Position numbers and translations under genes: made by a program
Assembly (NCBI GenBank): GCA_941918925.1
Contig: OW799234.1
Location: 114,179,128-114,243,127, forward strand
From: Phyto melanocephala
Lineage: Eukaryota; Arthropoda; Insecta; Diptera; Rhinophoridae
DNA length: 64,000 nucleotides
Direction: 5' to 3'
The notes under the pieces: model-generated
The model's input: the letters and a program-made list of their open reading frames with translations, nothing else
Database searches by the model: none
What the model was told of the DNA's origin: nothing
In this document: positions 45,298-56,415 of the stretch, piece after piece
Layout: every line of letters starts with the position of its first letter
Position numbering within the stretch: the stretch's first letter is position 1

Positions 45298-45874
45298 AAT
45301 TTTGAGGTACTTGCACTGGACCGATTTTTTTGAAACCTTGCACACATATTGAGTTGTCATGACTTTATAATTTCGTGATTGAAAAAGTGGGCGGGGCCAC
45401 GCCCATAAAAAATTAATTATCAGTTTTAGCTACTTGCACTAGACTGAATTTTCTGAAACTTTGCAAACATACTGAGCTGTCATGACTTTACACTTTCGTC
45501 ATTAGAAAAGTGGGCAGTGCCACGCCCATTAAAAAAAAGGTATCATTTTGAGGTACTTGCACTGGACCTATTTTTTTGAAACTTTGCACACATATTGAGT
45601 TGTCATGATTATACAGTTTCGTATTTAGAAAAGTGGGCAGTGCCACGCCCATAAAAAAAGGTATCATTTTGAGGTACTTACACTGGACCGATTTTTCTGA
45701 AACTTTGTACACTTATTGAGCTGTCATGACTATACAGTTTCGTAATTAGAAAAGTGGGCAGTGCTCATAAAGAAAAAGTTATAGTTTTTAGCCTTGCACT
45801 TGATATTCGATTAAAATTTAGAATGCGATTAAAATTCATGAAGGGGCGTAGCAACGCGCGCCGGGATTGGCTAG
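45298..45874 (+). mobile_element. non-autonomous Helitron, 5'-truncated
   Basis: It has four of the same roughly 121-bp units with ACTTTGCACACATAT and GGGCGGGGCCACGCCC-type cores, the GTAGCAACGCGCGCCGGG end and CTAG|T at 45874, matching the copies at 18.0-19.6 kb. The TC 5' end and GT tract are missing. It starts abruptly after a short CGTTAACACGTTAA palindrome. Confidence 0.8.
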
Positions 45875-46947
45875 TGCATTATAAAAAAGAAATAAGTATT
45901 AATATGAAATGCTATTAATAAAAGACTCCTAAAATAATAATAAATAACAAAGTTTAAATAAAAGAAAGTACAATTAAAACGTACAAAAAGATACGAATAG
46001 AATAAAAAAACTTAAAACTTTTGAAAAATAGCTGCAATAATTTTTCCAAATAGCTGCAATACATACAGCAGCAGTATAAAATAACAGACAGATTAACAAA
46101 CCAACACACTATTTTGTCAGCATCCATTGAAGGGACAAACAATAACTTATAATAATTTCAACATGCTTGAAAACAATAAATAGTTGATGTTACGCCTGTT
46201 GTTTTTTGTTGCTGCTAAAAAGCACTGTTACTCGCATTCTTACTAAATAATTACAATAACAAGATGTGAAAGAATAAACAAAAAACGGAAATTGCTGTTG
46301 TTGTTGCTCTTAACTGTATACCATACTTATCAGCTTAACGAATAAAGCAAATAAGCTCTAAGAGAATTATATGGAACTGAACATGGCACTTTTCATGTTA
46401 AATTTAATAAAGATAATTAAGGCAATTGCTGCTTCAACAAACGTACAGGATAAAAAAGAAAAAAGAAAAACAAAAAAACGAAACAAAAGTATTGCTAAAA
46501 TCAAACCCAAAAATTGTATTGTATTCGTATCTCGTGTTGTTCATTATTTAGCTGTTCTAGCTAGATAGAAAACGATGCTGTTAATTAGAAGAAGAAAAAA
46601 AAAGTATCAAGTTTTGGAAATTTAAGAAAACAAATTGGGTTTCTTATTTTTATGGCTGTCATTCAAATTAGGCGACAAGAGTAGATTTTTCTTTACACTT
46701 TAATGAAAAATTGCAGTGGAATTTAACTTAATTAGATTTAGTTTATTAGACAATTAAGATACATTTTTAATTAGAAACATTAGAGTTTAATGTCAGTAGT
46801 TTAGCAAAAGCTTCATTTAACCGAAGATAAAGTTGTATTAATTTTAAATAAACTTTTTATTTTATATAATGGTTACTATCTGCCATATAGATTAATTCTA
46901 TGTGCACGTTTGGTCGTACCGAAGAAAAACACTAACAAATTTATAGC
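45875..46947. other. non-coding, no feature recognised
   Basis: AT-rich. The short Lys-rich frame at 46371-46568 has no motif, and its composition matches the A-rich strand, so it was not called. Confidence 0.45.
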
Positions 46948-47384
46948 ATGTTCACGCGGACAGCAAATATCGAGATTCGCTCCCTCATTCAAGGTTCGCG
47001 ACCGAATCTTGATTAAATCTACAAGATTCGCCATACAAAATTTTGAGAGCGAATCTACCTAGTTCATTTTGAATTTTGATGCGAATCTCGAAGAATTTAC
47101 TATCATCTCTAATTTTGATAACAAAAAATCGCTAATTTATCGGTACTGGCTATCAAAAACAAAAATAAACAAAGGAAAACAGAAAGAAGAGAAATAATGA
47201 AATGTATTTTAAAATGTAGAAGAATGACTTCAATAAACCTGAGAAAAAACAAAAAGCCGCGTTAAATAATTAAAAAAAAAATATAACAATTTCAAAATGA
47301 AACAAAAACTATCGTCTGAACGGCAGGGTTGGCATTCGAGATTCAGAGAGCGAACCACGAGATTCATATTGCCGTGTGAACATG
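46948..47384. mobile_element. MITE with GAATCTCGA subterminal repeats
   Basis: The ends CATGTTCACGCGGACAGC and, reversed, CATGTTCACACGGCAATATG are inverted repeats. Several GATTCGC / GAATCTCG / GAGATTC motifs lie inside both ends (46975-47095 and 47325-47370). It is about 437 bp with no coding capacity and no clear target duplication. Confidence 0.6.
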
Positions 47385-47529
47385 GCATTAAATTATTTTC
47401 GCAAGGCAGTTTCAAAAATATTTTTATACCGGGTGATCCAGAAGTCATAATGGGGATAAAAAATTTAATAACCTTTTCGATTATATTTCTTTTATTCTTT
47501 TTTTTTTTTTGATTATAAAATATACCACA

Positions 47530-47720
47530 CAAGGCGAATTCAATAAGGTGAACCCGTCGCTAAAGCAACTACAAAGTGAAAAAATACAAACGTGTATTTT
47601 GTTAGTGTAAAACAAAACGATATGTCAAAAATACACAAAAATTTGACAAGTGGTCCCTAGAAGTAGTCAACAGCTGATGATCAGCTGATCGAATAAGTTC
47701 ACCTTATTGAATTCGCCTTG
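47530..47720. mobile_element. hAT-type MITE with perfect TIRs and 8-bp duplication
   Basis: Perfect 24-bp inverted repeats, CAAGGCGAATTCAATAAGGT plus GAAC, bound a 191-bp element. Its flanks are identical 8-mers ATACCACA (47522-47529 and 47721-47728). The 8-bp duplication and CAAGG-type ends fit hAT. The absence of differences suggests a recent insertion. No coding capacity. Confidence 0.92.
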
Positions 47721-47743
47721 ATACCACACTTAAATTTTTTTAC

Positions 47744-48050
47744 ACTAAGTATGGAAAATAATGTCACTTGAATCACCTTCTTTTTCAGCTTCGTAATGAT
47801 GGCATCTTATTAGAGACTTTTTAATAACAACTTTCAAAGCTTGTGGCTGTAGCTCTTGAATTTCTGTATCAATGTTGGGCTTGATTTCAAGGATCATCTC
47901 GGGCTTATTTAAATAATCCCAAAGCAAATAGTCTGGTGCCAAAAAATTTGCCAATTTATTTCCCAATTTCTAAAAATATTTTGCTTTGAACAAATTTTAC
48001 TTAAAATTGCCGTTGTGTTTTGGGCAGTTACTCCATCTGTAAGGACTTGC
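47744..48050 (-). pseudogene. Tc1/mariner-like transposase C-terminal relic
   Basis: On the minus strand one frame gives TDGVTAQNTTAILSKICSKQ (cf. FQQDGATAHTA, the second Asp block) and NIFRNWEINWQ. After a frame change it continues PDYLLWDYLNKPEMILEIKP, EIQELQPQALKVVIKKSL and ends DSSDIIFHT at 47745. The DYFLWGYLK and C-terminal DIIFHT motifs are typical of this transposase group. The N-terminal half is not found upstream. Confidence 0.8.
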
Positions 48051-48119
48051 GTGATTTAAATTTCCATTGATATAAACTACTGTAGTTTTTTATATACAAG
48101 AAAAAAAATAGAAATTAAA

Positions 48120-48290
48120 AAAAAAATATTTTGAATATACTCTGGATTCCGGACTGACAAAGCTTATTCGACTCCCCTATTCATAAAATATATACTCTAT
48201 GTGGTCGGAAATGAAAATTGTAGAAATTTCACATGGAATGACAAACCTACATATATATACAATTTTTCACGTGTGAAGGGTATAAAATAA
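48120..48290. repeat. TATACCC-type repeat end
   Basis: Contains CGACTCCCCTATTCATAAAA, TGGTCGGAAATGAAAATTGT, AGAAATTTCACATGGAATGA and ends TCACGTGTGAAGGGTATAAA. This is the inverse of the start of the copy at 10701. The rest of the element is missing. Confidence 0.7.
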
Positions 48291-49818
48291 TAAACAAATC
48301 TACAATATGTGGAATGAAAAATTAAAATACTTTTATTGAGGGTTCTTAGACTTGAAAATAAACCCTGCGACCATCCGAGTACCCAAAATTGGAAAGCGAA
48401 TTTGTTATACTGATAGTATTTGAATACGAAAGATAAAAAATTCCTGCTGGAAGGCTTATGTTGAAAGGCGGGGAAAATAAAGGGTATAACGATAATGAAA
48501 CGGAAAAAGAGCAACCTGATAAGGATGATTATGTGGAGGTGCAAAAAAGGACTTTTTAATGAAGCATTGTAATGGGCAGAAAGTAAAAATTTAAGTCAAC
48601 GTGATCTAAAGATACTCAGATAATTAGCGTAGCTAAAAATGTTTTCTGAATGTGGCAAAAGCTTAAAAGATTTTGTCTGCGAGGTTCTGCAAAACCTTAA
48701 ACTTAGTTACATTTTATTGTATGTATATCAAATGTTAATAGTAAAATTTGGTGGAGGGGGTGTTGGTTTCCATTTCACCCCTAACTTGTTCTACTAGCGC
48801 CACTGTGTGGCGTCTATAGAAGTATTTTGTCTTAAATATTTGGACTTAATTCTACCCCACTTAAAAATATCATAAAAATGAATGTGACTGAAGAGATTAA
48901 AATGAAATTTTTTACTCAGATAGATAACAACTAAAGTTTTAACATAAAGAGGATGCCTTTCATGCCAGTAACTATGCAGACTTTTTTGTTAATTAAAAAA
49001 ATTTAACATTAGAAAAAGTTTTTAAAGAGAAATTAGATGCCGTTCGCAAATATTAACAATCTTGAAAAAGTAAACTTGTTGGGTTTCAATTAGTTTATAT
49101 TATCACGAGTTCACTGTACTTTAAGCTTCGTTTATAAATGTCTAAGTTATAACGAGATATGTAAAAAGGCAAACTGGAATTTTGCGGAAAATTCGAAATG
49201 ATTTTGTAAAAATGATTTATATTCGATAGTGTACGTCCCATTTGTTTGTAATGTGATACGTTGTAAAGTACGTGAGATATTTTGCTTACAATACAAACAA
49301 CCTAAAGATGCGAAACCATATACCAAAGACTAGTAGTAGCGGTCCTAAAATTTAAAATTCAGAGTAGTTTATTTATTTTGACTACTTAATATCAGTATTT
49401 CAAATTGTAGCTCGAAAAGAAATAAATTCAAATTAGAAGAGTTTTTAATGTTTATCGCGCTACTTCTAAGTTAATTGTAGCAAAAGAGTTTATTATTTCT
49501 TTGGTTGAAATTTCCATAAAATAATAAAATTATTTATTTTGATGAAAAAACAACTGATTGTTTATTTTTTATATATCAATTATTTTCACAGAAAATATAA
49601 TTATCTTCTCATCTAAAAATTTAAATTTCAAAGGAAATAAAATAATTTTCTTTCACAAATTCATTATAAATAGAAATTGTATATGTGTTAGATACTGAAA
49701 TATTTTATTTGCTAATAAAAAGAAATTGGTTTCTCTCTTTTATATTAAAGATTTAATTTTTTGATTATTCATATTGCTGATTTCATTGTTTTATCTTACA
49801 TCTCATTCTTATTTGCAG
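48291..49818. other. non-coding, no feature recognised
   Basis: AT-rich; short frames without motifs. A pyrimidine-rich tract just before 49818 forms the acceptor of the next entry. Confidence 0.45.
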
Positions 49819-50022
49819 TCACAGAAGCAAATGGGTAAACATAAATTTAATATTGCAAGAACAACAAGAAAGACAAAACAATTTTTAGTCAAATATAATA
49901 TACCACAGGACAATAAGCATACAAAATATAAAGTGATTTATGCAGAGCTTTTATTACAGCTACAACATCAGACATTTGTCAGCCAAAGTGTTAATATATT
50001 TAAGACGGTCTATGAGCTATAG
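49819..50022 (+). CDS. candidate terminal coding exon, unidentified
   Basis: A textbook 3' splice site (TCTCATTCTTATTTGCAG) opens into 67 codons ending at a TAG (50020-50022), with an AATAAA-type signal about 130 nt further on near 50150. The predicted peptide starts SQKQMGKHKFNIARTTRKTK and ends SVNIFKTVYEL. It is basic in its first half and has no domain I recognise. In the same frame an ATG lies upstream at 49774 through the pyrimidine tract, but that part is low-complexity and unlikely to be coding. No partner exon was found on this strand. It could be chance or a TE remnant. Confidence 0.3.
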   Translation, partial: SQKQMGKHKFNIARTTRKTKQFLVKYNIPQDNKHTKYKVIYAELLLQLQHQTFVSQSVNIFKTVYEL

Positions 50023-50213
50023 GCGTTTTTACGACGGGCAATAATGAATTTAAGATTTAATTTTGTGAATCTAGGAAAGTCAAAATTATTTTATATTTTT
50101 TGAAAATTCTTTTTTTCACCTAGTGATTGAGACTTTTTTTTTCAATGTAAAATAAATGTTATAATGTAATTTGAAGACGCATAGATTTTCAGTTCCAACG
50201 TAACATATATTTA

Positions 50214-50948
50214 TACACGCAAAGAAAAACCATGGTTACAGCATGATCACGACGGTCATATTATTTTTTCTAAAACAATATTTGGTTGTGGAAAACAAGT
50301 AATAGTTATTTTTGTTTCGTTTTATCATATATTTTTTCACGATAATCAAGCATTCGTTTGAATTGTATCATTTAATGATTCCTTTTCGTAAAAATTTCAA
50401 AATGGTTATCATTTTAAAATAGTATGATTTACAAAAATTAATTTGACAAAAATAACATTATATTCAAAATCATTAAAAATTAAAAATAATCATTAAATAA
50501 TAAGTGAGACAACAGTATGATTACAAATTAATCAAGCTATGATTTTTTTTTAATAGTAATTTGATTTCAACTGTTCTTCTTCTTGCTGAATAAATTTTTA
50601 TTACTTTAAAAGTTTTAGATGTCAAAAAATGAACAAAAATTTTGAAAAAATAAAGAAAATTTACAAATAAACGATAAAATGTAAAAAAATATTGGTAAAA
50701 AAATTGCAATTAAATTGGTAAGTACAATCAATATGTGTGTGTTACAGCAAAAGACAATAATTTGCCGTAAAAAAGCAAAGATTGTCGATTTCAATTGTAG
50801 TCATATATATGATTATTGAATGATACTTAAATTAAACATAATAATGAAAACTGGTAACCATTATTATTTTAAACATAATCATACAATTCAATCATAGTAT
50901 GTTGCTCTTCGATTATGGTTACCACAACCATGTTTTTTCTTTGCGTGT
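50214..50948. mobile_element. TIR element, ACACGCAAAGAAAAA ends
   Basis: The left end ACACGCAAAGAAAAACCATG and right end, reversed, ACACGCAAAGAAAAAACATG are inverted repeats. They extend, with divergence, as ATGGTTAC and ATCATA-rich sequence. A degraded copy of the right part recurs at about 52250-52415 (CGTGTTTTTTCTTTGC). The element seems inserted just before, or into, the TATACCCGCCACC repeat on its right. No coding frame. Confidence 0.7.
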
Positions 50949-51130
50949 ACCCGCCACCAATGGTGGGAGTATATTCATTTTGTCATTCCGTTTGTAACAC
51001 ATCGAAATATCTATTTTAGACCCAAAAAAATATATATTTTCTGGGTCCAAGTTTTATTTTAGGACAATCTAGCTGTGGCTATCTGGCTGTCCGTCTGTCT
51101 ATCCGTCGAGTTCGAACAGAACAAGTAAGG
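50949..51130. repeat. TATACCCGCCACC-type repeat end
   Basis: ACCCGCCACCAATGGTGGGA, then TATTCATTTTGTCATTCCGT, TTGTAACACATCGAAATATC and CCGTCTGTCTATCCGTC form the inverse of the end seen at 40838. It stops near GAACAAGTAAGG, where a transposase relic begins. Confidence 0.7.
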
Positions 51131-51149
51131 GCGATTTAGTTTTGCCGGA

Positions 51150-51720
51150 GTATTTCTAATATACCAAAAGAAGAAATTATATTGCCTCAGTTGCGCATTA
51201 AGCTAGGTCGTATGTAGCATTTTGTCAAAGCCCTGGATAAAAAAGGGGACAGTATTTCTCTTATATAACGAGAAAATTTCCAGGACTGAGCTTAGAGAGT
51301 AAAAGCAGGCGTTTTTGATGGTCCACAAATAAAAACATTAATTAAAGATTCCAGTTTCCTAAATTCCATATGTGATTAAGAACGGTCTGCCGGGACTTCT
51401 TTTGTTGAAGTTATTTAAAACTTTCCTGGAAATTACAAGTCAAGCAACTACTGCAAAAATGTTAATGACATGCTAGATAACTATAGAAACTTGGGATGCA
51501 ACATGTCTATCAAATTACACTACCTTTATGGTCATCTCGACCGATTCGCAGATAATCTTGGATTTTGTAGTGATGAGCAAGGGGAGCGGTTTCATTAGGA
51601 TCTGAAAACTATAGAAGAAGGGTACCATGGCCAATATGATCGTTGGGGAATGCAGCGATCCCTTCCCATTGCACACCATTCACGAAAGTCACGAAAAAGA
51701 AAGTTTTTGTGTAAATAGTA
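51150..51720 (+). pseudogene. transposase-like relic, C-terminal half, DDCYFC / ERFHQDI family
   Basis: The plus strand, across stops and frameshifts, reads ILPQLRIKLGRM, HFVKALDKKGDSI, VKAGVFDGPQIKTLI, AGTSFVEV and FLGNYKS. It continues LDNYRNLGCNMSIKLHYLYG, HLDRFADNLGFCSDEQGERF and a degenerate DLKTIEEGYHGQYD, ending in HHSRKSRKRKFLCK. These follow the order of the family seen at 16.3 and 58.9 kb and cover its HIKLGLMKQFVKALDK and GERFHQDI regions. The 5' half is missing and no TIRs were found. Confidence 0.7.
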
Positions 51721-53485
51721 ATGCAAAAAATCACTTTTTCCATATATATGCACAAATGCGAAATACTAGAAATCTACACGTAAGAATTCCTACTTTTTGT
51801 TATTTTTGTAATCAGTATGAAGTCCTAGTTAAAAAAAAAATATGCAGTTTCTTGGTACCAAAACTAGTTATAAAATTATAAATTTGTTTCTTTAAATCAC
51901 TACAAGCAGCATAGGGCCGACGAAGCAAGTTCCTTTTAATATTCTGTATGTTATGATCGATGTTCAATTACGTTCCAATTGATGTTTAACTTGCACATCT
52001 TAGTTGTTTGACGTTCGGTCGTCTGTGCTTAATATGCAGTACTGTGGGTTCTGCTCCATGTATAGGTTTTCTATGCCGCCTGATGGTTTCGCGAAGTCTG
52101 AAATATTCAGGAGCATTTTTGTTTTCTTTATTAATGTTGGATCGGTTGCTGGTTAGATTCGGATCACAGGCGAATGTTGGAGATTGTTAAGTGTAAATAG
52201 ACGCATCATACATCTTATAAGCTTGCGAAGACATTAATTTTTGTTGAAATAAAATGTGTTTTAAAAAAGAGCACAAATTTTTAGTCATAGTGTGATAATT
52301 CCATAATACTTTAATTAAACATAATAATAAGGTGCAGCCATTACATGTTTGAACCGCAATGATACAATTCTATGAAAGTATGTTTCCACAATCGTGTTTT
52401 TTCTTTGCTTGCAGCACAACTAACTAAACCATCAGGGCACCCTACAAATAAAATATTTCGTATTGGAATTTTTTGTTGCAACTCGTGACTCAACTTCTCT
52501 TGTATGTTGTTAGATACGTGAATGCCACTTTCTGTTTACCTCAATACGTTTTTTTTTTCAACAGAAATTTGGCCTATTGGTAAAATTCTTCCCTGCACAT
52601 ATAAATTCTTTAACAGTTTTCTCATAACCGTTTGAAGTTTCAACACATTTATTTCTATTGGTCACAAACAATTGAACATTTCATTTTGTGTTCTTTTTTT
52701 TAAATATAAAATAAATGAAAAAATGTCCAATGAACAATGTCAAATCATCTTTAACCATTTGTCATGCCATCATTCATTTTATATACAATTGACTATTTCC
52801 TGAAATTATGTGGTGGTATTTTACTAAAATGACTAAAAAACCCAATGGACTAACAATTTACAACAAAAGAAATTCCTTTAGGAAACGGTTTCTTAAGCAC
52901 AAAAACGTTTACTTTGTCATAAATGAATAAATGACATCAGTGCGAATAAGTATGTGTGTGTCTGTCTAACACACTAAAATAATTTCTTTTATTACAAATA
53001 AATATTTCAAATACCTTTAGCTGTATTATTACTGCTATAAAGAAGGACTGAATTCCTTTCACTTATACTATTTTAGATCTCTTACCGTATGTGAGTGTTT
53101 TAAAAGAAATTCATAGAAAAGTGTTCATGTATTATCTACAAACTAATACAGCTTAAATGAAAAATTTAAGCTGACCAAGGATTTATGATTTTTTTTTCTT
53201 TTTTTCAAACAAGTGGCATGCTACATTTAACTGAAATGGATTTCAAAAGTTTGTTGGTATAAACCAGTAAAGATTATTTTTCAACTTTACTGTATTGATT
53301 TATATGGTTTTGAAAATTAGTTATTACATTTACCTTTTCAAAGTGCAAAACAAGCATAAAACAATTGAGTCATTTTGTTAAACTGTAACAGAGAACAAAT
53401 TGCAAATCCATAAATGTGATATATTTCCACAGTTGCATTAAATATTTAAATATAGAATAATAAAATTGGTAAAACTAACAAACTA
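51721..53485. other. non-coding; unassigned minus-strand open stretch at 51990-52197
   Basis: The minus strand is open from about 52190 to 51990 (SPTFACDPNLTSN, APEYFRLRETIRRHRKPIHG, HIKHRRPNVKQLRCAS) with a possible continuation past two stops. I do not recognise it. A degraded copy of the 50.2-50.9 kb element's right end lies at about 52250-52415. The rest is AT-rich. Confidence 0.35.
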
Positions 53486-53542
53486 CAGAGTGTGTTTTTT
53501 TTTGTAGATATATAAACAACATAAATTTTATGGCATTTAACA

Positions 53543-53790
53543 TTAAAAAATAATTCCTGGAACATTATATCCCCGACTGCGCCTTATTAGCGCCATATTG
53601 GCCAACAAATTTTGCATCACCAATTCGAGCATACTTGATTTTATTTTGTCAATCGCGCTTTGAAAGTTGTCTTTTAAGTGATGAAACGTTGCAGAGACTT
53701 GATGCACCCCTACAAAAAAGCAGTCCAAAGATGTCAAATCGCACATACAAGGTGGCTATATTACAGGTCCATTTCTTTAGATTATTCGGT
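53543..53790 (-). pseudogene. mariner-like transposase C-terminal relic
   Basis: The minus strand reads PPCMCDLTSLDCFFVGVHQV, HLKDNFQSAIDKIKSSMLEL and NMALIRRSRGYNVPGIIF. This corresponds to the WPPRSCDLTPLDYFLWGYV...C-terminal block of mariner-like transposases. The third catalytic Asp (TPLD) is retained as TSLD. The upstream part is cut off by a LINE insertion or rearrangement near 53790. Confidence 0.75.
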
Positions 53791-53796
53791 TACTAA

Positions 53797-54397
53797 TATA
53801 TATATAATGCTATTCTTAGATATGTCTTCAATTTGGGACGTTTTTCTCATATTACACCCTATGAGACTAAACTTTATGGCGTACGTTTTGGTGTTCTGTT
53901 AAATATTCGATCTCTTGTTCTCTTACATAAAATTATTTATACTGGAGTGCCGTCTTATTTGTTTAAACGTCTCTCTTTTACGCAGTCCAGAAGAAATTAC
54001 AACCTCGTTCAAATAAGATTTAGGAGGCTTATATCTGAATGGCAGTTTTTTGTCCATACCATTCGTCTATGGAACTCAATACCATCGTCTAAACAATTCG
54101 TTAGTAATACAACGCAGTTTAGGAAATGTATTTTTAATTTTTATTGTCATAATTGAAAATGTGTAAACTCTTTTTTTAAAACGTTTTTAGATGTATTTAT
54201 ATTTGTTATTGTTTTGCTCCTTTCCCTTTTTATTATATTTATAATTGTTTGTATTTAATGTTATAATTTTTTATTGTATGACCTATTTAAAACTAAATCA
54301 AATTGTTTTTCCTGTACTATAATTATAAGACTCAAAGTTTTGTTGTATAGGAATACCAATATATAAATAAATAAATAAAAATAAAAATAAATAAATA
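53797..54397 (+). pseudogene. non-LTR retrotransposon 3' end, clade uncertain
   Basis: The frame, open from about 53808, reads AILRYVFNLGRFSHITPYET, RSLVLLHKIIYTGVPSYLFK, then SFTQSRRNYNLVQI and FFVHTIRLWNSIPSSKQF to a stop at 54156. This pattern (R.L..LHKI...G.P.YL...L.....R......P......FF...RLWN.LP) is common after the fingers-palm region in several LINE clades, including I/CR1-like ones. A 240-nt AT-rich 3' UTR ends in (ATAA)n at 54361-54397, a simple-repeat tail. It is strongly 5'-truncated. Confidence 0.7.
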
Positions 54398-55944
54398 TTT
54401 GATTCAACAAATATTGACGAGCTGTATGTGATATGAGAAGTACAAAATCACAAATCATAAATCACGAGACGGAGCTGCTAAGGCAGGGGTTGTATTAGTA
54501 AATTCGAGTACACTTGCATCTACAACGACAATGACTTCTTTTGAACACAAGGTACAGGTTGAATTTGGGCTAAATTTATCCAAAAGAGTAAATGTGGTCA
54601 TGAATCAATCTATAGTATTGCATATTACATGTACAAAATGGTTTATGAGTTCGGCGAACAGAGCGCAGATTTTGGAAATAAATAGTCCACGAATTTTAAG
54701 CGTTAATTAAGTCTTAGTGTAATGGAAGAATTAGTTTGTTCTATCTGCGCTGTTATAAATCAGTTTTTTAGTTTTTATTTTGGAGAGAATCTGTGTGTGT
54801 GGCTTTTTTTTCGTTCTGCTCCATTGCTGACTAATTTGTAGGAAATAGAATTCAACGTAAGTAACAGCAATTGTTATATATGAAAGAGAGGCGGCAAATA
54901 TTACAGTGTCTTTGTTTTAAAAGTAGCTGCAACACAGAACCCCTCTTTGTTTATACAGTTCTGACACAATTAATTTACTTTTTTATTTATGAATTTGGTA
55001 CAAGAATATTTAAAACAAGATTATGCATTCCGACTGTAACATTTTTTTCGTTTTGATCATGTACGTCACTTAAGTCGCCAAGGTGTACTAAAAACAGACT
55101 AACACATTTCGTTAATATGAAAGCTGGTTTTATCGAAGTTCCAAAAAAACACCCTATATAATGGTATTGTTGTTGTTCAAGGTGTAAGTACAATAATAAA
55201 AATGCATGGTAAACTACAATTTTGCTGGATTAAAAAAAAAAATGCCATAAATTAATTAGTTAAATGAACCGTAAGATAATCTATTCTTCTTTATTTTGAT
55301 TGTTTGCAATAAAAAAATCTTTAGGAATATTTTTAATACAATTAATTGGTTTTTTAATTTTAAAAATACAGTGTACGCCTAAAAAATTCAAACAATGGCG
55401 TCGCACGGCATTAGTGTTGAATATATAAAGTTGGGCAGTGAATAGAAATGATAACGTTACTATAAAAAAATTTAGATACATTTTTTATCGTCCCAAACAT
55501 AAAAGTCGATTTTTAAATTATGTGGGATTCTGAACACAAAATACCGCTTTTATTTTCTTCAGTTAGCTTTAATTTTTGAGATATAGCGTTATGTCAAAAA
55601 TGAAGGTAGTTTACCGAAATAAATATATTAGTTTAACTTGAGAACAGTTTACCCAATTCAGCTTAGAAGGAAAAAATAATTTTTTTAAATAAATTTCAAA
55701 TTTACTTAACACTTTCATTAATAACGTAAAAGCTGTGCAAAAACAGATTTTTTATAAAAAATTTGTGTATAAAAAAATCGGTTCAAGTAGAGCAAGAGAA
55801 TTTTTTATGACACTTAATTAAAATCTACACTGGGTTTTACAAAAGTATAATTTTTAGAATTTATTCATTAATAATTTTAGATACATTTGTTAAATTTCAT
55901 CAAATCGAAAACCAAAAAACTAATAATAAAACTGCCTTTAATTA
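54398..55944. other. non-coding; possible far end of a mariner
   Basis: Around 55146-55158 ACACCCTATA-type sequence is a loose inverse of CAGAGTGTGTTTTTTTTT at 53486, so the mariner relic may once have spanned 53486-55160 with the LINE inside it. This is weak. No gene is recognised. Confidence 0.3.
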
Positions 55945-56415
55945 TAGCCTTCACACGAGTGTGTAAAAGACTACATATAAGTTTGTTATACCGTTTTTAA
56001 GTTATACAATATTCATTTGCGACCCTTTAAAGAATATCTAAACAGAATCCTAACTGATGAATGAATTGGTTTAACTAAGTCCGTCTGCTCATCTGTCCGT
56101 GTGTATGTTGAAATAAACTTTTTGAAACCCCACGTATACTGACATGGTTTCAGTTTACCGGACATGCCTTCGAGAATTGCTGCTTTAAATAAACAGTTAT
56201 GCGGAGCAATTACAAGCGGAGATATCAGGGAAAGAACACAATTTCCCCTACTTCTTAAAAAAAAATAATATTTTGTAGCTCCTATGGAACTTCATGAAAC
56301 GTTTGTTATACAAACAGAAAACCCTACTACCAAAATTTTTGAAAGCATTTCTGATATATTAATGCAGGCATATGAGTAATACAGTCTTTTACACTCTAGT
56401 GTGAAGGATCTAAAA
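55945..56415. mobile_element. TATACCC-type repeat, diverged copy
   Basis: It starts near TTCACACGAGTGTGTAAAAG and contains TTTGCGACCCTTTAAAGAAT, GTCCGTGTGTATGTTGAAAT and AACCCCACGTATACTGACAT. It ends around ACTCTAGTGTGAAGGATCTA, the inverse of the start. The layout is that of the copy at 10701 but the termini are eroded. Confidence 0.55.

Noticed and set aside
46371..46568. Lys-rich 65-codon frame
   Set aside because: The A-rich strand alone explains the composition; no motif or splice context.
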